A stretch of DNA of 64,000 bases, from assembly GCF_029382225.1 (NCBI RefSeq), contig NZ_JARLTC010000020.1:1-64000 (forward strand). Direction: 5' to 3'. Shown piece by piece: positions 34,400-42,864 of the stretch. This stretch comes from Spongiactinospora sp. TRM90649 (GTDB lineage: Bacteria; Actinomycetota; Actinomycetes; Streptosporangiales; Streptosporangiaceae). The notes beneath the pieces were generated by a model. The model had not been told where the DNA came from, searched no databases, and worked only from the letters and a program-made list of their open reading frames with translations. The position numbers were made by a program, and so were the translations under genes. Every line of letters begins with the position of its first letter. The first letter of the stretch is position 1.

Positions 34400-34879
34400 G
34401 TGACTGTGACGGCGGAAGGCGCGCAGCCCGGGGAGGACCCGGTCCCACCTGGTGACCTGGCGGTCTGGCGCATGCTCCAGCGGGTGCAGGCGAGCGTCAC
34501 CCGGCTGCTCGAAATCGACCTCATGGCGGCCCACGATCTCCCGCTGGCCTCCTACGACGTGCTCGCCCGGCTCTCCGAGGCGGCCGGGCGGCGGCTCCGG
34601 ATGAACGACCTGGCCGAACGGGTGCTGCTGTCCCGCAGCGGCCTGACCCGGCTGATCGACCGGCTGCAGCGCGAGGGACTGGTCGAGCGCGAGGCGTGCG
34701 CGAGCGACGCGCGCGGCCTGTTCGCGGTGCTGACCGACGCGGGGGAGGCCCGCCTCGCGGAGGCGACGCCCACGTACCTGCACGGCGTCCGCACCCGCTT
34801 CCTGGAGATGCTGACCCCGCAGGAGGTGCGGCAGTGCGCGTCCATGCTCGGCAAGCTGCTGCCCGCCGAGGCCTGCTGA
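34400..34879 (+). CDS. MarR-family transcriptional regulator
   Basis: 159 residues with a central winged helix: YDVLARLSEAAGRRLRMNDLAERVLLSRSGLTRLIDRLQREGLVERE, then the wing ASDARGLFAVLTDAG. The dimerising helices at both ends are short. The effector and target are unknown; no obvious efflux partner is adjacent. It is divergent from mrp and convergent with the DUF1003 gene. Confidence 0.9.
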   Translation: MTVTAEGAQPGEDPVPPGDLAVWRMLQRVQASVTRLLEIDLMAAHDLPLASYDVLARLSEAAGRRLRMNDLAERVLLSRSGLTRLIDRLQREGLVEREACASDARGLFAVLTDAGEARLAEATPTYLHGVRTRFLEMLTPQEVRQCASMLGKLLPAEAC

Positions 34880-34885
34880 CCGGCC

Positions 34886-35383
34886 TCAGCGCGACCTGTC
34901 CTCCAGCTCCTCGGCGAGCCGTTGCAGCTCGGTCCTGATGTAGTCGCGGGTGGCGACCTCGGCCAGGGCCACCCGGAGCCCGGCCAGCTCGCGGGCCAGG
35001 TACTCGGTGTCGGCCTGGTTCCGCTCGGCCCCCATGCGGTCCTGCTCGTACTGCACCCGGTCGCGGTCGTCCTGGCGGTTCTGCGCGAGCAGGATCAGCG
35101 GCGCGGCATAGGACGCCTGGAGCGAGAGCATCAAGGTCAGGAAGATGAACGGGTAGGGGTCGAAGCGCAACGGCGCCGGGATCATGGTGTTCCAGGCCAG
35201 CCACACGAGGATGAACACCGTCATGTAGACCAGGAAGCGGGCCGTCCCGATGAACCGCGCGATCTTCTCGGCCATCCGGCCGAAGGTCTCCGGGTTGTAG
35301 TGCGGGCGCAGCGTCCGGCGCAGGGCGCGCGGTTGGTCCAGGCGGTCGGCCTGGGGCGTGCGGTCGTAGCGCTCGGCCGTCAT
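34886..35383 (-). CDS. DUF1003 membrane protein
   Basis: 165 residues. The core is RFIGTARFLVYMTVFILVWLAWNTMIP followed by a loop and a second membrane helix, FIFLTLMLSLQASYAAPLILLAQNRQ, then a DRVQYEQDRMGAERNQADTEYL segment, as in DUF1003 proteins. The tail forms a coiled coil. Its start overlaps the MgtE-like gene by 4 bp, as in the Rv1231c-Rv1232c pair, so a joint role in magnesium or metal handling is inferred. Confidence 0.85.
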   Translation of the reverse strand: MTAERYDRTPQADRLDQPRALRRTLRPHYNPETFGRMAEKIARFIGTARFLVYMTVFILVWLAWNTMIPAPLRFDPYPFIFLTLMLSLQASYAAPLILLAQNRQDDRDRVQYEQDRMGAERNQADTEYLARELAGLRVALAEVATRDYIRTELQRLAEELEDRSR

Positions 35384-36645
35384 GCCCGGGCCTCGCCGTT
35401 GTCGCGGCCGCTGTTGTCGTTGTGCTCGCGCCAGTCGTCGGGGAGCAGGTGGTCGAGCACGTCGTCCACGGTCACCGCGCCCACCAGACGGCCGAGCTCG
35501 TCCACCACCGGGGCGGCGACCAGGTTGTACGTCGCCAGGTAGGAGGTCACCTGCGGAATGCTCAGCTCCGGCTTGATCGGGTCGAGCGAGATGTCCAGCA
35601 TCGCGCCCAGCAGGGTGGCGGGCGGGTCGCGGAGCATCCGCTGGAAGTGCGCGACCCCCAGATAGCGGCCGGTGGGCGTCTCGGTGGGCGGGCGCGTCAC
35701 GTACACCTGGGCGGCGACGGCGGGCGTGAGGTCCACCTGTCGGATGTGGGACAGCGCCTCGGCGACGGTCGCGGTGGGCGGCAGGATGATCGGCTCGCTG
35801 GTCATCAGCCCGCCCGCGGTGTCCTCGGCGTAGGTCAGCAGCCTGCGTACCGGCTCGGCCTCGGTCGGCTCCATCATCGACAGCAGCACCTCGGCCTGCT
35901 CGGGCGGAAGGTCCTGGAGCAGGTCGGTGGCGTCGTCGGGGTTCATCGCCGCCAGCACGTCGGCGCCCCGCTCGGCGCCGAGGCCGCCGATCACGCTCAC
36001 CTTGTCGGGCGTGGACAGCTCCTCAAGGACGTCGGCGAGGCGTTCGTCGTCCAGCGCCATGGCCACCTCCAGCCGCCGCTTGCCGGGCAGCTCCTGCAGC
36101 GCGTGGGCGAGGTCGGCGGCGCGCATCGACTCGAACGCGGCCAGCAGGTTGGCGGCGCCCTGGTCCCGCTGGACCGCGGCGAACCCCTCGATCTCCTCCC
36201 AGTCCACGACGGACGTCACCCCGCGCCTGCGCAGCCGCAGGCCCGCCGCGCTGCGCTGGCTGCCCGCGAGCACGGCGACCTTGGTGACCAGCCACTCCGA
36301 GGGCCTGGCGTCCTCCATGGCGACGTCCAGCACGGTGACCCGCTCGCCCTTGACGGTGACGGTGAGGTCGAGCAGCTCGCCGATCACCAGGGTCTCGGTG
36401 GCCCGCTGCTGGAAGCGGCGCATGTTGATGCGTCCGGTGCAGATCACCGAACCGGCCTCGATGCTCCGCACCCGGGTGATGGGCAGGAAGACCCGCCGCC
36501 GGGGCTGCATCTCGATCACCATGCCGTGGACGCGTGGAGGAGCGGTCGCGCGCAGCCCGGCGACGACGTCGCGCACGCGGCCGATCTGATCTCCGGCCGG
36601 GTCGAAGACCGGTGTCCCCGCCAGCTTGGCGATGAAGATCCGCAC
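35380..36645 (-). CDS. MgtE N-terminal/CBS protein with PRC-barrel, no transmembrane part
   Basis: 421 residues: PRC-barrel-like repeats (about 1-180), MgtE intracellular N domain (about 185-285, LQELPGKRRLEVAMALDDERLADVLEEL and DLLQDLPPEQAEVLLSMM), then a CBS pair (about 290-405, GGLMTSEPIILPPTATVAEAL). The membrane channel domain of true MgtE is absent, so it may be a magnesium or nucleotide sensor that regulates another protein, perhaps the DUF1003 partner. The GTG start is preceded by TAGGCT. Confidence 0.88.
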   Translation of the reverse strand: MRIFIAKLAGTPVFDPAGDQIGRVRDVVAGLRATAPPRVHGMVIEMQPRRRVFLPITRVRSIEAGSVICTGRINMRRFQQRATETLVIGELLDLTVTVKGERVTVLDVAMEDARPSEWLVTKVAVLAGSQRSAAGLRLRRRGVTSVVDWEEIEGFAAVQRDQGAANLLAAFESMRAADLAHALQELPGKRRLEVAMALDDERLADVLEELSTPDKVSVIGGLGAERGADVLAAMNPDDATDLLQDLPPEQAEVLLSMMEPTEAEPVRRLLTYAEDTAGGLMTSEPIILPPTATVAEALSHIRQVDLTPAVAAQVYVTRPPTETPTGRYLGVAHFQRMLRDPPATLLGAMLDISLDPIKPELSIPQVTSYLATYNLVAAPVVDELGRLVGAVTVDDVLDHLLPDDWREHNDNSGRDNGEARA

Positions 36646-36651
36646 TCTTGC

Positions 36652-36657
36652 AGCCTA
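36652..36657 (-). promoter_or_regulatory. Leaderless-type -10, TAGGCT
   Basis: On the minus strand TAGGCT ends 6 nt before the GTG at 36645 of the MgtE-like gene. Confidence 0.45.
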
Positions 36658-36728
36658 GAAGCCCCGGCCGGGCATCCCCCGGACTGCCGGGCCACTGCCG
36701 CGCTAAAGGATTCTTTGCCTGGTGGCGG

Positions 36729-36734
36729 TACGCT
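36729..36734 (+). promoter_or_regulatory. Leaderless-type -10, TACGCT, for the ECF41 gene
   Basis: TACGCT ends 7 nt before GTG 36742 and supports that start; no SD sequence is present. Confidence 0.4.
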
Positions 36735-36741
36735 CGCGAAA

Positions 36742-37608
36742 GTGACGGACAGTACCGCGATCTTCGAAGAGCATCGGGGCATGCTCTTCGGCATCGCCTA
36801 CCGCATGCTGGGAAGCGTCGCCGACGCTGAGGACATCCTCCAGGACGCGTGGTTGCGCTGGAACGACGTGGACGACCCGGTGGACAACCCCCGGGCGTAC
36901 CTGGCCAGGACCGTGACGAACCTCTCCATCAACCGCCTGCGCTCGGCGGCGGTGCAGCGGGAGTCCTATGTCGGTCCGTGGTTGCCCGAGCCGCTGGTGT
37001 CCTCGCCCGACGCGGCCGACGGCCTGGAGTCGAGCGAGTCGGTCTCGATGGCCGTGCTGGTCGTGCTGGAGAGCCTGTCGCCGCTGGAGCGGGCGGTGTT
37101 CGTGCTGAAGGAGGCGTTCGGCTTCAGCTACTCCGAGATCGGGGAGGCGGTCGACCGTACCGAGGCGGCGGTGCGTCAGGTCGGGCACCGCGCTCGTACC
37201 CACGTGCAGGAGCGGCGTCCGAGATATCCGGCGTCCGACGAGGAGCGGCGGCGGGTCACCGAGCGGTTCGTCGCGGCGGCCACCGGCGGTGACATCAACG
37301 CCATGATGACGCTGCTGGCCCCCGAAGTGACCACCTGGACCGACGGCGGCGGCAAGGTCCGCGCGGCCCTGCGGCCCATCCACGGCGCGGACAAGATCGC
37401 CCGGTGGCTCGTGGCCGTGCTGTCCAAAGAGGAGGAGCTGAGCATGCGGTTCGCCCGGGTCAACGGGCAGCTCGGCGTGGTGCTGGGGCTCGGCGGGAGC
37501 GTGGACTCCGTGGTGGCGTTCGACCTGGAGGACGGCAAGATCAGCGCGATCTGGCTGGTGCGGAATCCGGAGAAGTTGCGGGGATTGCACTGGGCTGACC
37601 AGATATGA
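36742..37608 (+). CDS. sigJ: ECF41-type sigma factor with SnoaL-like C-terminus (SigJ-like)
   Basis: 288 residues. Sigma region 2 (about 8-70) and region 4 (about 108-155) are joined by the diagnostic WLPEPL linker (80-85). A SnoaL-like domain follows (about 168-288) with the ECF41 signatures DGGGK (201-205) and NPEKL near the end. In this group the C-terminal domain regulates activity instead of a separate anti-sigma factor, and targets are usually a nearby carboxymuconolactone-decarboxylase, oxidoreductase or epimerase gene. No such gene is adjacent here; a candidate lies at 50896. The next gene is an exporter. Confidence 0.9.
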   Translation: MTDSTAIFEEHRGMLFGIAYRMLGSVADAEDILQDAWLRWNDVDDPVDNPRAYLARTVTNLSINRLRSAAVQRESYVGPWLPEPLVSSPDAADGLESSESVSMAVLVVLESLSPLERAVFVLKEAFGFSYSEIGEAVDRTEAAVRQVGHRARTHVQERRPRYPASDEERRRVTERFVAAATGGDINAMMTLLAPEVTTWTDGGGKVRAALRPIHGADKIARWLVAVLSKEEELSMRFARVNGQLGVVLGLGGSVDSVVAFDLEDGKISAIWLVRNPEKLRGLHWADQI

Positions 37609-37678
37609 CAGCATCAATCGACCGGTTTGCTCGTTACACGCCGGCCGATGGGCTCAGGGTGCGCGCAAAGGAGCGAAC

Positions 37679-38632
37679 GTGAAGAAGGCGGGCCTCGCCA
37701 TCGCGGTTCTGGCGTCTTGGTGCTTCGGCTTCTCGGGGGCGATGGCCAAGTTCCTCGGCGAGGCGGGACTGAGCTCGAACGAGGCCGTCTGGGTGCGGAT
37801 GGCGGGCGCCGGAGTGCTGATGCTCGTCGTGCTGGCGCTGGTCCGGCCCCGCGCGCTGCGCATTCCCCGGCGGCGGCTGCCATTGATCGTCGCCTACGCC
37901 GTGGTCGCCGTCGCGGGCGTGCAGGTGCTGTTCTTCCAGGCGATCACGCGGCTGCCGGTGGGCGTGGCGCTGCTCTTCGAGTTCACCGCGCCGGTCCTGG
38001 TCGTGCTGTGGGTCCGGTTCGTACGGCGGGTCCGCGTACCGCGCTCGGCCTACATCGGTGCCGTGGTGGCCTTCGCCGGGCTGTGCGTCGTGGTCGAGGT
38101 GTGGCAGGGCATGGTCCTGGACGGCCTCGGCCTGCTCTTCGCCGCCGGCGCGGCGGCCTGCTGCGCGGGCTACTTCCTGCTCAGCGACAGCTTCGGCGAC
38201 GACGTGGACCCGCTCGGCCTGATCGCCTGGGGCCTGGCGGGCGCGGCGGTCGTCCTCGCCCCGCTGGCCAGGCCGTGGAACATGGACTGGTCCGCCTTCG
38301 AGCGCTCCGCCACCCTCGGCGGGAACACGCTGCCCGCGCTGCTGGCCGCCGCCTGGCTGATCGTGGTGGCGACCGTAATCGCCTACATCGCGGGCGTGAC
38401 CGCCGTCCGCCGCCTGTCGGCCGCGGTCGGCTCGACGGTCTCCTCCCTGGAGGTCATCGCGGGCGCGGTCATCGCCTGGATCCTGATCGGCGAGGCCCTC
38501 GGCCCCTACCAGATCATCGGCGGCGTGATCGTGATCGCCGGCGCCCTGCTGGCCCAGCAGGCCACCGCGGGCCTGCCCACCCACGAACCGCCCGTCCCCG
38601 CGCGGAAGGACCCGTCTCCGACCCCGGTCTGA
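37679..38632 (+). CDS. EamA/DMT-family exporter, RhtA-like
   Basis: 317 residues with ten predicted membrane helices in two EamA repeats (about 8-145 and 150-300). Segments SWCFGFSGAMAKFLGEAG and SLEVIAGAVIAWILIGEALGPYQIIGG are typical. Members export amino acids or metabolites such as threonine and homoserine. The GTG start has AAAGGAG upstream. It is 70 bp after the ECF41 gene and could be co-transcribed. Confidence 0.88.
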   Translation: MKKAGLAIAVLASWCFGFSGAMAKFLGEAGLSSNEAVWVRMAGAGVLMLVVLALVRPRALRIPRRRLPLIVAYAVVAVAGVQVLFFQAITRLPVGVALLFEFTAPVLVVLWVRFVRRVRVPRSAYIGAVVAFAGLCVVVEVWQGMVLDGLGLLFAAGAAACCAGYFLLSDSFGDDVDPLGLIAWGLAGAAVVLAPLARPWNMDWSAFERSATLGGNTLPALLAAAWLIVVATVIAYIAGVTAVRRLSAAVGSTVSSLEVIAGAVIAWILIGEALGPYQIIGGVIVIAGALLAQQATAGLPTHEPPVPARKDPSPTPV

Positions 38633-38647
38633 CGGGCTCCGAACGGC

Positions 38648-39067
38648 CTACGGCAGGTCGGGGACGAGGCGGAAGACGCGAGATTCGGTGGCCCAGCGTC
38701 CCGTCATCCCGGCGCCGTCCGGGGCGTTCAGGCGTTCCTTGGCCAGGGCTTCGATCGCGGGGACGGCTTCGGGGCCGGTCTGGTCGACGGCCTCGACGGT
38801 GGCGTCGAAGGCCGCCAGTTCGCCGCCCTTGTCCTTGCTGCGCAAGGTGACGCGGACCGACGGAGTGTCGCCGAGGCCGGGCAGCTCCTGTTCGGCGCCG
38901 CCCGCGACCACGTAGATCGCGCCGTCGTGCCAGGCGTGCCAGGCCAGCCGGGCCCGGCCGTCCAGCGTCAGCCACAGGACGCCGGACTTCTTGGCCCCCT
39001 CCTCGATCAGGGCGAGGGTGGGAGGGGCCTGCTCGGGTGCGTGGGGGGTGTTCTGTGACAGGCTCAC
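38648..39067 (-). CDS. Split-barrel-like small protein (pyridoxamine-oxidase fold suspected)
   Basis: 139 residues: LIEEGAKKSGVLWLTLDGRARLAWHAWHDGAIYVVAGGAEQELPGL followed by a strand VRVTLRSKDKGGELAAFDATVEAV. The pattern suggests the FMN-binding split barrel of the PPOX class, with VWRL replaced by a shorter end. This is tentative. Its start overlaps the receiver-like gene by 4 bp, so the two are made together. Confidence 0.6.
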   Translation of the reverse strand: MSLSQNTPHAPEQAPPTLALIEEGAKKSGVLWLTLDGRARLAWHAWHDGAIYVVAGGAEQELPGLGDTPSVRVTLRSKDKGGELAAFDATVEAVDQTGPEAVPAIEALAKERLNAPDGAGMTGRWATESRVFRLVPDLP

Positions 39068-39435
39068 AGACCGACTTTATGCCCGCCCGCCACGCCCAGC
39101 GCGAGTACGTGCGTGAGCAGTTCCGGATACGTGTACGGCTTGGACAGGTATGCGTCGGCCTTGAGCGGTGGTCGGGTGCTGCCCGGGGCCTCGATGAGCA
39201 GCACCCGGGCCGGTGCCTCGGTCAGCAGATCGCGGGTGCGGTCCGCGGCCAGCGCGGGTGTGTCGCGTTCCACGATCACGGTGTCGTACGTGTGCGCCGC
39301 CTTGAGCAACCGGTCGCCGTCTCCGGCCGCCTCACGGGCGACGTCGGTCGAGATGCCTTCTTCCCGCAGTCCTTCGGCCAGCATGTCGGCCAGTTCGGCC
39401 TCGCCGTCGTTGGCGGGAACGATCAGGACGCGCAT
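39064..39435 (-). CDS. Degenerate response-regulator receiver domain
   Basis: A 123-residue protein with the CheY-like fold: MRVLIVPANDGE, YDTVIVERDTP and DAYLSKPYTYPELLTHV. The phospho-acceptor Asp is replaced by Glu56 (four residues before Pro60), while Lys99-Pro100 is kept. It should therefore not be phosphorylated, and Glu may mimic the active state. There is no DNA-binding domain. It probably works through protein contacts. The ATG has GGGGGG 8 nt upstream. Confidence 0.75.
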   Translation of the reverse strand: MRVLIVPANDGEAELADMLAEGLREEGISTDVAREAAGDGDRLLKAAHTYDTVIVERDTPALAADRTRDLLTEAPARVLLIEAPGSTRPPLKADAYLSKPYTYPELLTHVLALGVAGGHKVGL

Positions 39436-39573
39436 GTCCGGTTTCCCCCCCGTAGTGCGCGGGCGAGATGAACCCCGCCCTCCATGAACTATGCCATCAA
39501 CTCTGTTAAGCCCCGGTAAGGATCGCTTTGCAGCTACTTTAGGGGCTTTCCCTGATGGATCGGGGGTGACGCG

Positions 39574-39605
39574 CGATCGGCGCTCCCCGTGGGAAGCGCC
39601 GATCG
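39574..39605 (-). terminator. Hairpin downstream of bioY
   Basis: The 11-bp arms CGATCGGCGCT and AGCGCCGATCG, extended by CCC/GGG, form a near-perfect hairpin around a 3-nt loop. It lies 76 bp beyond the bioY stop. Confidence 0.6.
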
Positions 39606-39681
39606 AGAAGGTTCAGCGGCCGTTCGCGGGCCGTTCGCCTGGCCTTCGGCGGGCCTTCGGCGGATCGGCCGAGCGGGTCGT

Positions 39682-40263
39682 TCAGCGGTCCTGGTCGCGC
39701 CGCTCGACGAGCTTCCATGCCGCGGGCAGCAGCCCGGCCGCGGCCAGCGCCTTGAGGGTGTCGCCCAGGATGAACGGCACCACGCCGCCCGCGAGCGCCG
39801 CGCCCAGGCTCGCGCCGGTGGCGACCATCAGCCACGGCACGGCCGTCACGTAGATGAGCACGGTGCCGAGGGCGATCGTGCCGAAGGTCCGCAACGGGGT
39901 ACGGTCGCCGCCCCGGCGCGCCAGCGCTCCGGTCACCGCGCCCGCCACCACGAAGCCCACGATGTATCCGACGGTCGCGTTACCGCCGTCGGGCGCGAAC
40001 CAGGGCAGGCCCGCCTGGCCCAGCCCCAGGTACAGCAACATGCCGAGGGCCGCCCGCACCGGTCCGAGCGCCGCCGCCGACAGCAGCACCGCGAAAGTCT
40101 GCAGGGTGAACGGCACGAGCGTGCCGGGCAGTGGGATGCTCACCTGGGCGGCGATACCGGTCAGCAGGGCCGCGCCCGCCACCAGCGCGCCGTCGCGCAC
40201 CCACGTGCCGGGAAGAAGGTCCGTCAGTACGGCGGTCCTGTTCGCGGCCGAGACGTTTGCCAT
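39682..40263 (-). CDS. bioY: Biotin transporter BioY
   Basis: A 193-residue membrane protein, the S-component of a biotin ECF transporter. The family sequence VSIPLPGTLVPFTLQTFAVLLSAAALGPVRAALGMLLYLGLGQAGLPWF is plain. ATG 40263 is chosen because AGGGAG lies upstream and homology starts at DLLPGTWVRDGAL; the longer frame to 40341 is not needed. No bioM/bioN genes follow, so it works alone or with a shared energy module. The upstream spacer is 184 bp and may hold a biotin-responsive operator, which I cannot identify. Confidence 0.93.
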   Translation of the reverse strand: MANVSAANRTAVLTDLLPGTWVRDGALVAGAALLTGIAAQVSIPLPGTLVPFTLQTFAVLLSAAALGPVRAALGMLLYLGLGQAGLPWFAPDGGNATVGYIVGFVVAGAVTGALARRGGDRTPLRTFGTIALGTVLIYVTAVPWLMVATGASLGAALAGGVVPFILGDTLKALAAAGLLPAAWKLVERRDQDR

Positions 40264-40388
40264 GTGATGCTCCCTAAAGTCGTCGCTTGGCCATCCCATA
40301 TTCGGACATAGCATTCGTAAGCGGTACGAGGGGTGCGCCAAACTCGACGCCTCCCCTTTGTGGCGGCCCTACTTGCGCGGCTCTCGTT

Positions 40389-40409
40389 GCGGCCCGCGTT
40401 GCGGGCCGC
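40389..40409. promoter_or_regulatory. Perfect 9-bp inverted repeat between bioY and the lyase gene
   Basis: Arms GCGGCCCGC and GCGGGCCGC flank a 3-nt centre (GTT). The repeat lies 26 bp upstream of the TACGGT element of the plus-strand gene and could be an operator or an mRNA hairpin. Confidence 0.4.
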
Positions 40410-40435
40410 CCCATGACCACGCAAACGCCGCCCGC

Positions 40436-40441
40436 TACGGT
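40436..40441 (+). promoter_or_regulatory. Leaderless-type -10, TACGGT
   Basis: TACGGT ends 6 nt before the ATG at 40448. Confidence 0.4.
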
Positions 40442-40447
40442 GTGCCC

Positions 40448-41386
40448 ATGCGATCGCGACGTTCCTGCCTCGCCGTACCCGGCAGCAACCCCAGATTTTT
40501 GGAGAAGGCCCAGACTCTGGACGTCGACGAGGCGTTCCTCGACCTGGAGGACTCCGTGGCCCCCTCGGCCAAGGAGGAGGCCAGGCGCAACGTCGTGGCC
40601 GCGCTCCGCGAGGGCGACTGGACGGGCAAGACGATGGCGGTGCGGGTCAACGACCTCAGCACCCAGTGGACCTACCGCGACGTGATCGACATCGTCGAGG
40701 GCGCGGGCGACGCGCTCGACTGCGTCATGCTGCCCAAGGTGCAGGACGCCTCCCACGTCATGTGGATCGACACCCTGCTCACCCAGATCGAGCGGGCCAA
40801 CGGTCTGCCGGTCGGCCGGATCGGCGTCGAGGCCCAGATCGAGGACGCCAGGGGCCTGGTCAACGTGGACGCCATCGCCGGAGCGTCGCCCCGGCTGGAG
40901 ACGCTCGTCTTCGGCCCCGCCGACTTCATGGCCTCGATCAACATGCGCACTCTGGTCGTCGGCGAGCAGCCCCCCGGATACACCGAGGGCGACGCGTACC
41001 ACTACATCCTGATGCGCATCCTGATGGCCGCCAGGACCCACGACCTGCAGGCCATCGACGGCCCCTACCTCCAGATCAAGGACCTCGACGGCTTCCGCAG
41101 GGTCGCCGGCCGGGCGGCGGCGCTCGGCTTCGACGGCAAGTGGGTGCTGCACCCCACGCAGGTCGAGGCCGCCAACGAGGTGTTCTCCCCGACCCAGGCC
41201 GACTACGACCAGGCCGAGCTGATCCTCGACGCGTACGAGTACCACACGACGGTCGAACGGCGCGGGGCCGTCATGCTCGGCGACGAGATGATCGACGAGG
41301 CGTCGCGCAAGATGGCGATCGTGGTGGCCGCCAAGGGGCGGGCCGCCGGGCTGCGGCGGACCACCGCCTTCACGCCCCCGAGCTGA
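40448..41386 (+). CDS. HpcH/HpaI CitE-like CoA-ester lyase
   Basis: 312 residues of the malyl-CoA lyase/CitE superfamily. Features are SCLAVPGSNPRFLEKAQ, FLDLEDSVAP, a Mg-binding Glu in IGVEAQIEDARGLVN, FGPADFMASINM, and WVLHPTQVEAANEVF. Relatives cleave L-malyl-CoA or beta-methylmalyl-CoA, or hydrolyse malyl-CoA, in the ethylmalonyl-CoA pathway. The exact substrate is uncertain. It ends in a hairpin that overlaps its stop codon. Confidence 0.85.
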   Translation: MRSRRSCLAVPGSNPRFLEKAQTLDVDEAFLDLEDSVAPSAKEEARRNVVAALREGDWTGKTMAVRVNDLSTQWTYRDVIDIVEGAGDALDCVMLPKVQDASHVMWIDTLLTQIERANGLPVGRIGVEAQIEDARGLVNVDAIAGASPRLETLVFGPADFMASINMRTLVVGEQPPGYTEGDAYHYILMRILMAARTHDLQAIDGPYLQIKDLDGFRRVAGRAAALGFDGKWVLHPTQVEAANEVFSPTQADYDQAELILDAYEYHTTVERRGAVMLGDEMIDEASRKMAIVVAAKGRAAGLRRTTAFTPPS

Positions 41387-41406
41387 CCCGCGTCCCGGCG
41401 GGTCAG
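41383..41406. terminator. Bidirectional terminator overlapping both stop codons
   Basis: Perfect 9-bp arms CTGACCCGC and GCGGGTCAG with a 6-nt loop. The arms contain the stop codons of the two converging genes. Confidence 0.65.
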
Positions 41407-42107
41407 AACTTCACGCCCATCACCGTGAAGAACCACAGTGACGAGGTCAGCCACAGGCCCACCAGGGCCGTGAACGCCAGGCCGCCGAGCACGGGCAGGC
41501 CCCACCCGGGCACGTCCGGTTTGGGCAGTGCGAGCATCTTCGCGGTGAACACGCCGTAGAAGAAGCAGCCGAGCAGCGAATGGACCAGCACGCGGGCCAC
41601 GTCGTACTGCAGGCCGAGCGCGTACAGGCAGTGGAAGGCCACCGGGATCGTGAGCAGGAACGCCACCCGTCCCGACCAGCGGTGCAGGCCGCCGATCCAG
41701 GACGGCGGGCGGGCCACGGGCAGCCTGCCGTACATGACGAGGGCCGATCCCACCTGGACCAGCGCCCCCACGAACGCGCCCGTGGTGAACCACGCCTTCA
41801 TCGCCAGCGGCCCGGAGAACCCGGCGGGACCGACGGCGAAGCCGGTCGGCGTGTGCAGCCGCCCGTAGACGCCGAGCGCCAGGGCCAGCAGGCCCCCCGC
41901 CAGCAGCGGGACCAGCAGCGCCCGCGCTCCCGGTCGCGCTCCCGGCTGGGGGCCCAGTTGAGGGCTCGGTTGAGGGCTCGGTTGGGGGCCCGGCTCCGGG
42001 ATCGGAGCCTCGCTCCGGATGGCGCCCGCCGCCCTGTCCCGGCCGAGCGGGACGGTCCACGAACTCGTCGGGTCCTGGTCGGGGTCGTGTCGCTGGGATA
42101 GGTTCAT
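41403..42107 (-). CDS. Four-helix membrane protein, DUF6529-like
   Basis: 234 residues. An N-terminal proline-rich stretch with PQPSPQLGPQPG repeats is followed by four or five membrane helices. Histidines in GGLHRWSGRVAFLLTIPVAFHCLYALG and LVHSLLGCFFYGVFTAKM are positioned as in cytochrome b561-like heme proteins. It may bind heme and pass electrons to the partner gene product. ATG 42107 overlaps the upstream stop by 4 bp. The DUF assignment is from memory and tentative. Confidence 0.65.
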   Translation of the reverse strand: MNLSQRHDPDQDPTSSWTVPLGRDRAAGAIRSEAPIPEPGPQPSPQPSPQLGPQPGARPGARALLVPLLAGGLLALALGVYGRLHTPTGFAVGPAGFSGPLAMKAWFTTGAFVGALVQVGSALVMYGRLPVARPPSWIGGLHRWSGRVAFLLTIPVAFHCLYALGLQYDVARVLVHSLLGCFFYGVFTAKMLALPKPDVPGWGLPVLGGLAFTALVGLWLTSSLWFFTVMGVKF

Positions 42108-42763
42108 GGCATTTCTCCGATGAACTCGTCCACGTCCTTGGCGTCCACCCGGGTTCCTTCGATCGTGGGATCGGTGCCCGGGGTGAGCACCGGAGCCTCC
42201 ACCGGCCGGTCGTCCAGCCGGGCGGCGCCCGTCTGGGTGCCGTCGGCGAGCACGATCCAGCCCGCCTTGACCCGCGCGCCGCGCACGATCGCGCTGGCCC
42301 GGTAGAGCCCGGAGGGCTTCTTGGCGACCGGCGCGGTGAAGTCCCACGTCTTGCCGCCGATGGCCAGCTCGCCCGATGCCTTGCCGTCGCCGAGCCGCGT
42401 GGACACGGTGGCCTCGCCGAAGCCCTTGAGGGTCACCTCGCCGTCCCCGGCGCGCCCGGTGAACCAGGCCTCGGCCTTGCCGTCGCAGAAGTAGGCGATC
42501 ACCTTGCCGCCCCGGACCGAGACGGCGATCAGCCCGCCGTTGCCCTTGACGCGTCCCGCGTAGTCGGCGCGGGCGGGCGCCTGCCGTGCGGTCTTGACCG
42601 CCTTGGGCGGGGTCGCCCCCGTGGTCGCCTCGGCGCTCTGCGTCTCCGCCCGCGCGGCGTGCGGAGCGCCCGCCGAGGAGGCCGCCGAGACGCTGAGGAC
42701 ACCGAGCGTCGCGGCGACGAGCCCCCCTGCCGCCAGCGTCAGCGCCGGTCCCAGCCTTGCCAT
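42104..42763 (-). CDS. Exported hypothetical protein
   Basis: 219 residues. A signal peptide or anchor is at about 1-32 (LTLAAGGLVAATLGVLSVSA). The rest has beta-rich features (YAGRVKGNGGLIAVSVRGGKVIAYFCDGKAEAWFTG) without a known family. The ATG at 42763 has GGAGAG 5 nt upstream. It is translationally coupled with the DUF6529-like gene, so both may form a membrane-associated unit. Confidence 0.65.
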   Translation of the reverse strand: MARLGPALTLAAGGLVAATLGVLSVSAASSAGAPHAARAETQSAEATTGATPPKAVKTARQAPARADYAGRVKGNGGLIAVSVRGGKVIAYFCDGKAEAWFTGRAGDGEVTLKGFGEATVSTRLGDGKASGELAIGGKTWDFTAPVAKKPSGLYRASAIVRGARVKAGWIVLADGTQTGAARLDDRPVEAPVLTPGTDPTIEGTRVDAKDVDEFIGEMP

Positions 42764-42864
42764 GGCTTCTCTCCAAGCAGTCCGTGGAATGTCCGGTACC
42801 GAGCGTCGGCGAGGATCGCCGGTGGCGTCTATGAACAAATACGCACAGCCAGTGGCGGGGAAGA

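Noticed and set aside
36742..37608. Anti-sigma factor partner for the ECF41 gene
   Set aside because: The next genes are an exporter and a split-barrel protein; ECF41 factors carry their own regulatory domain.
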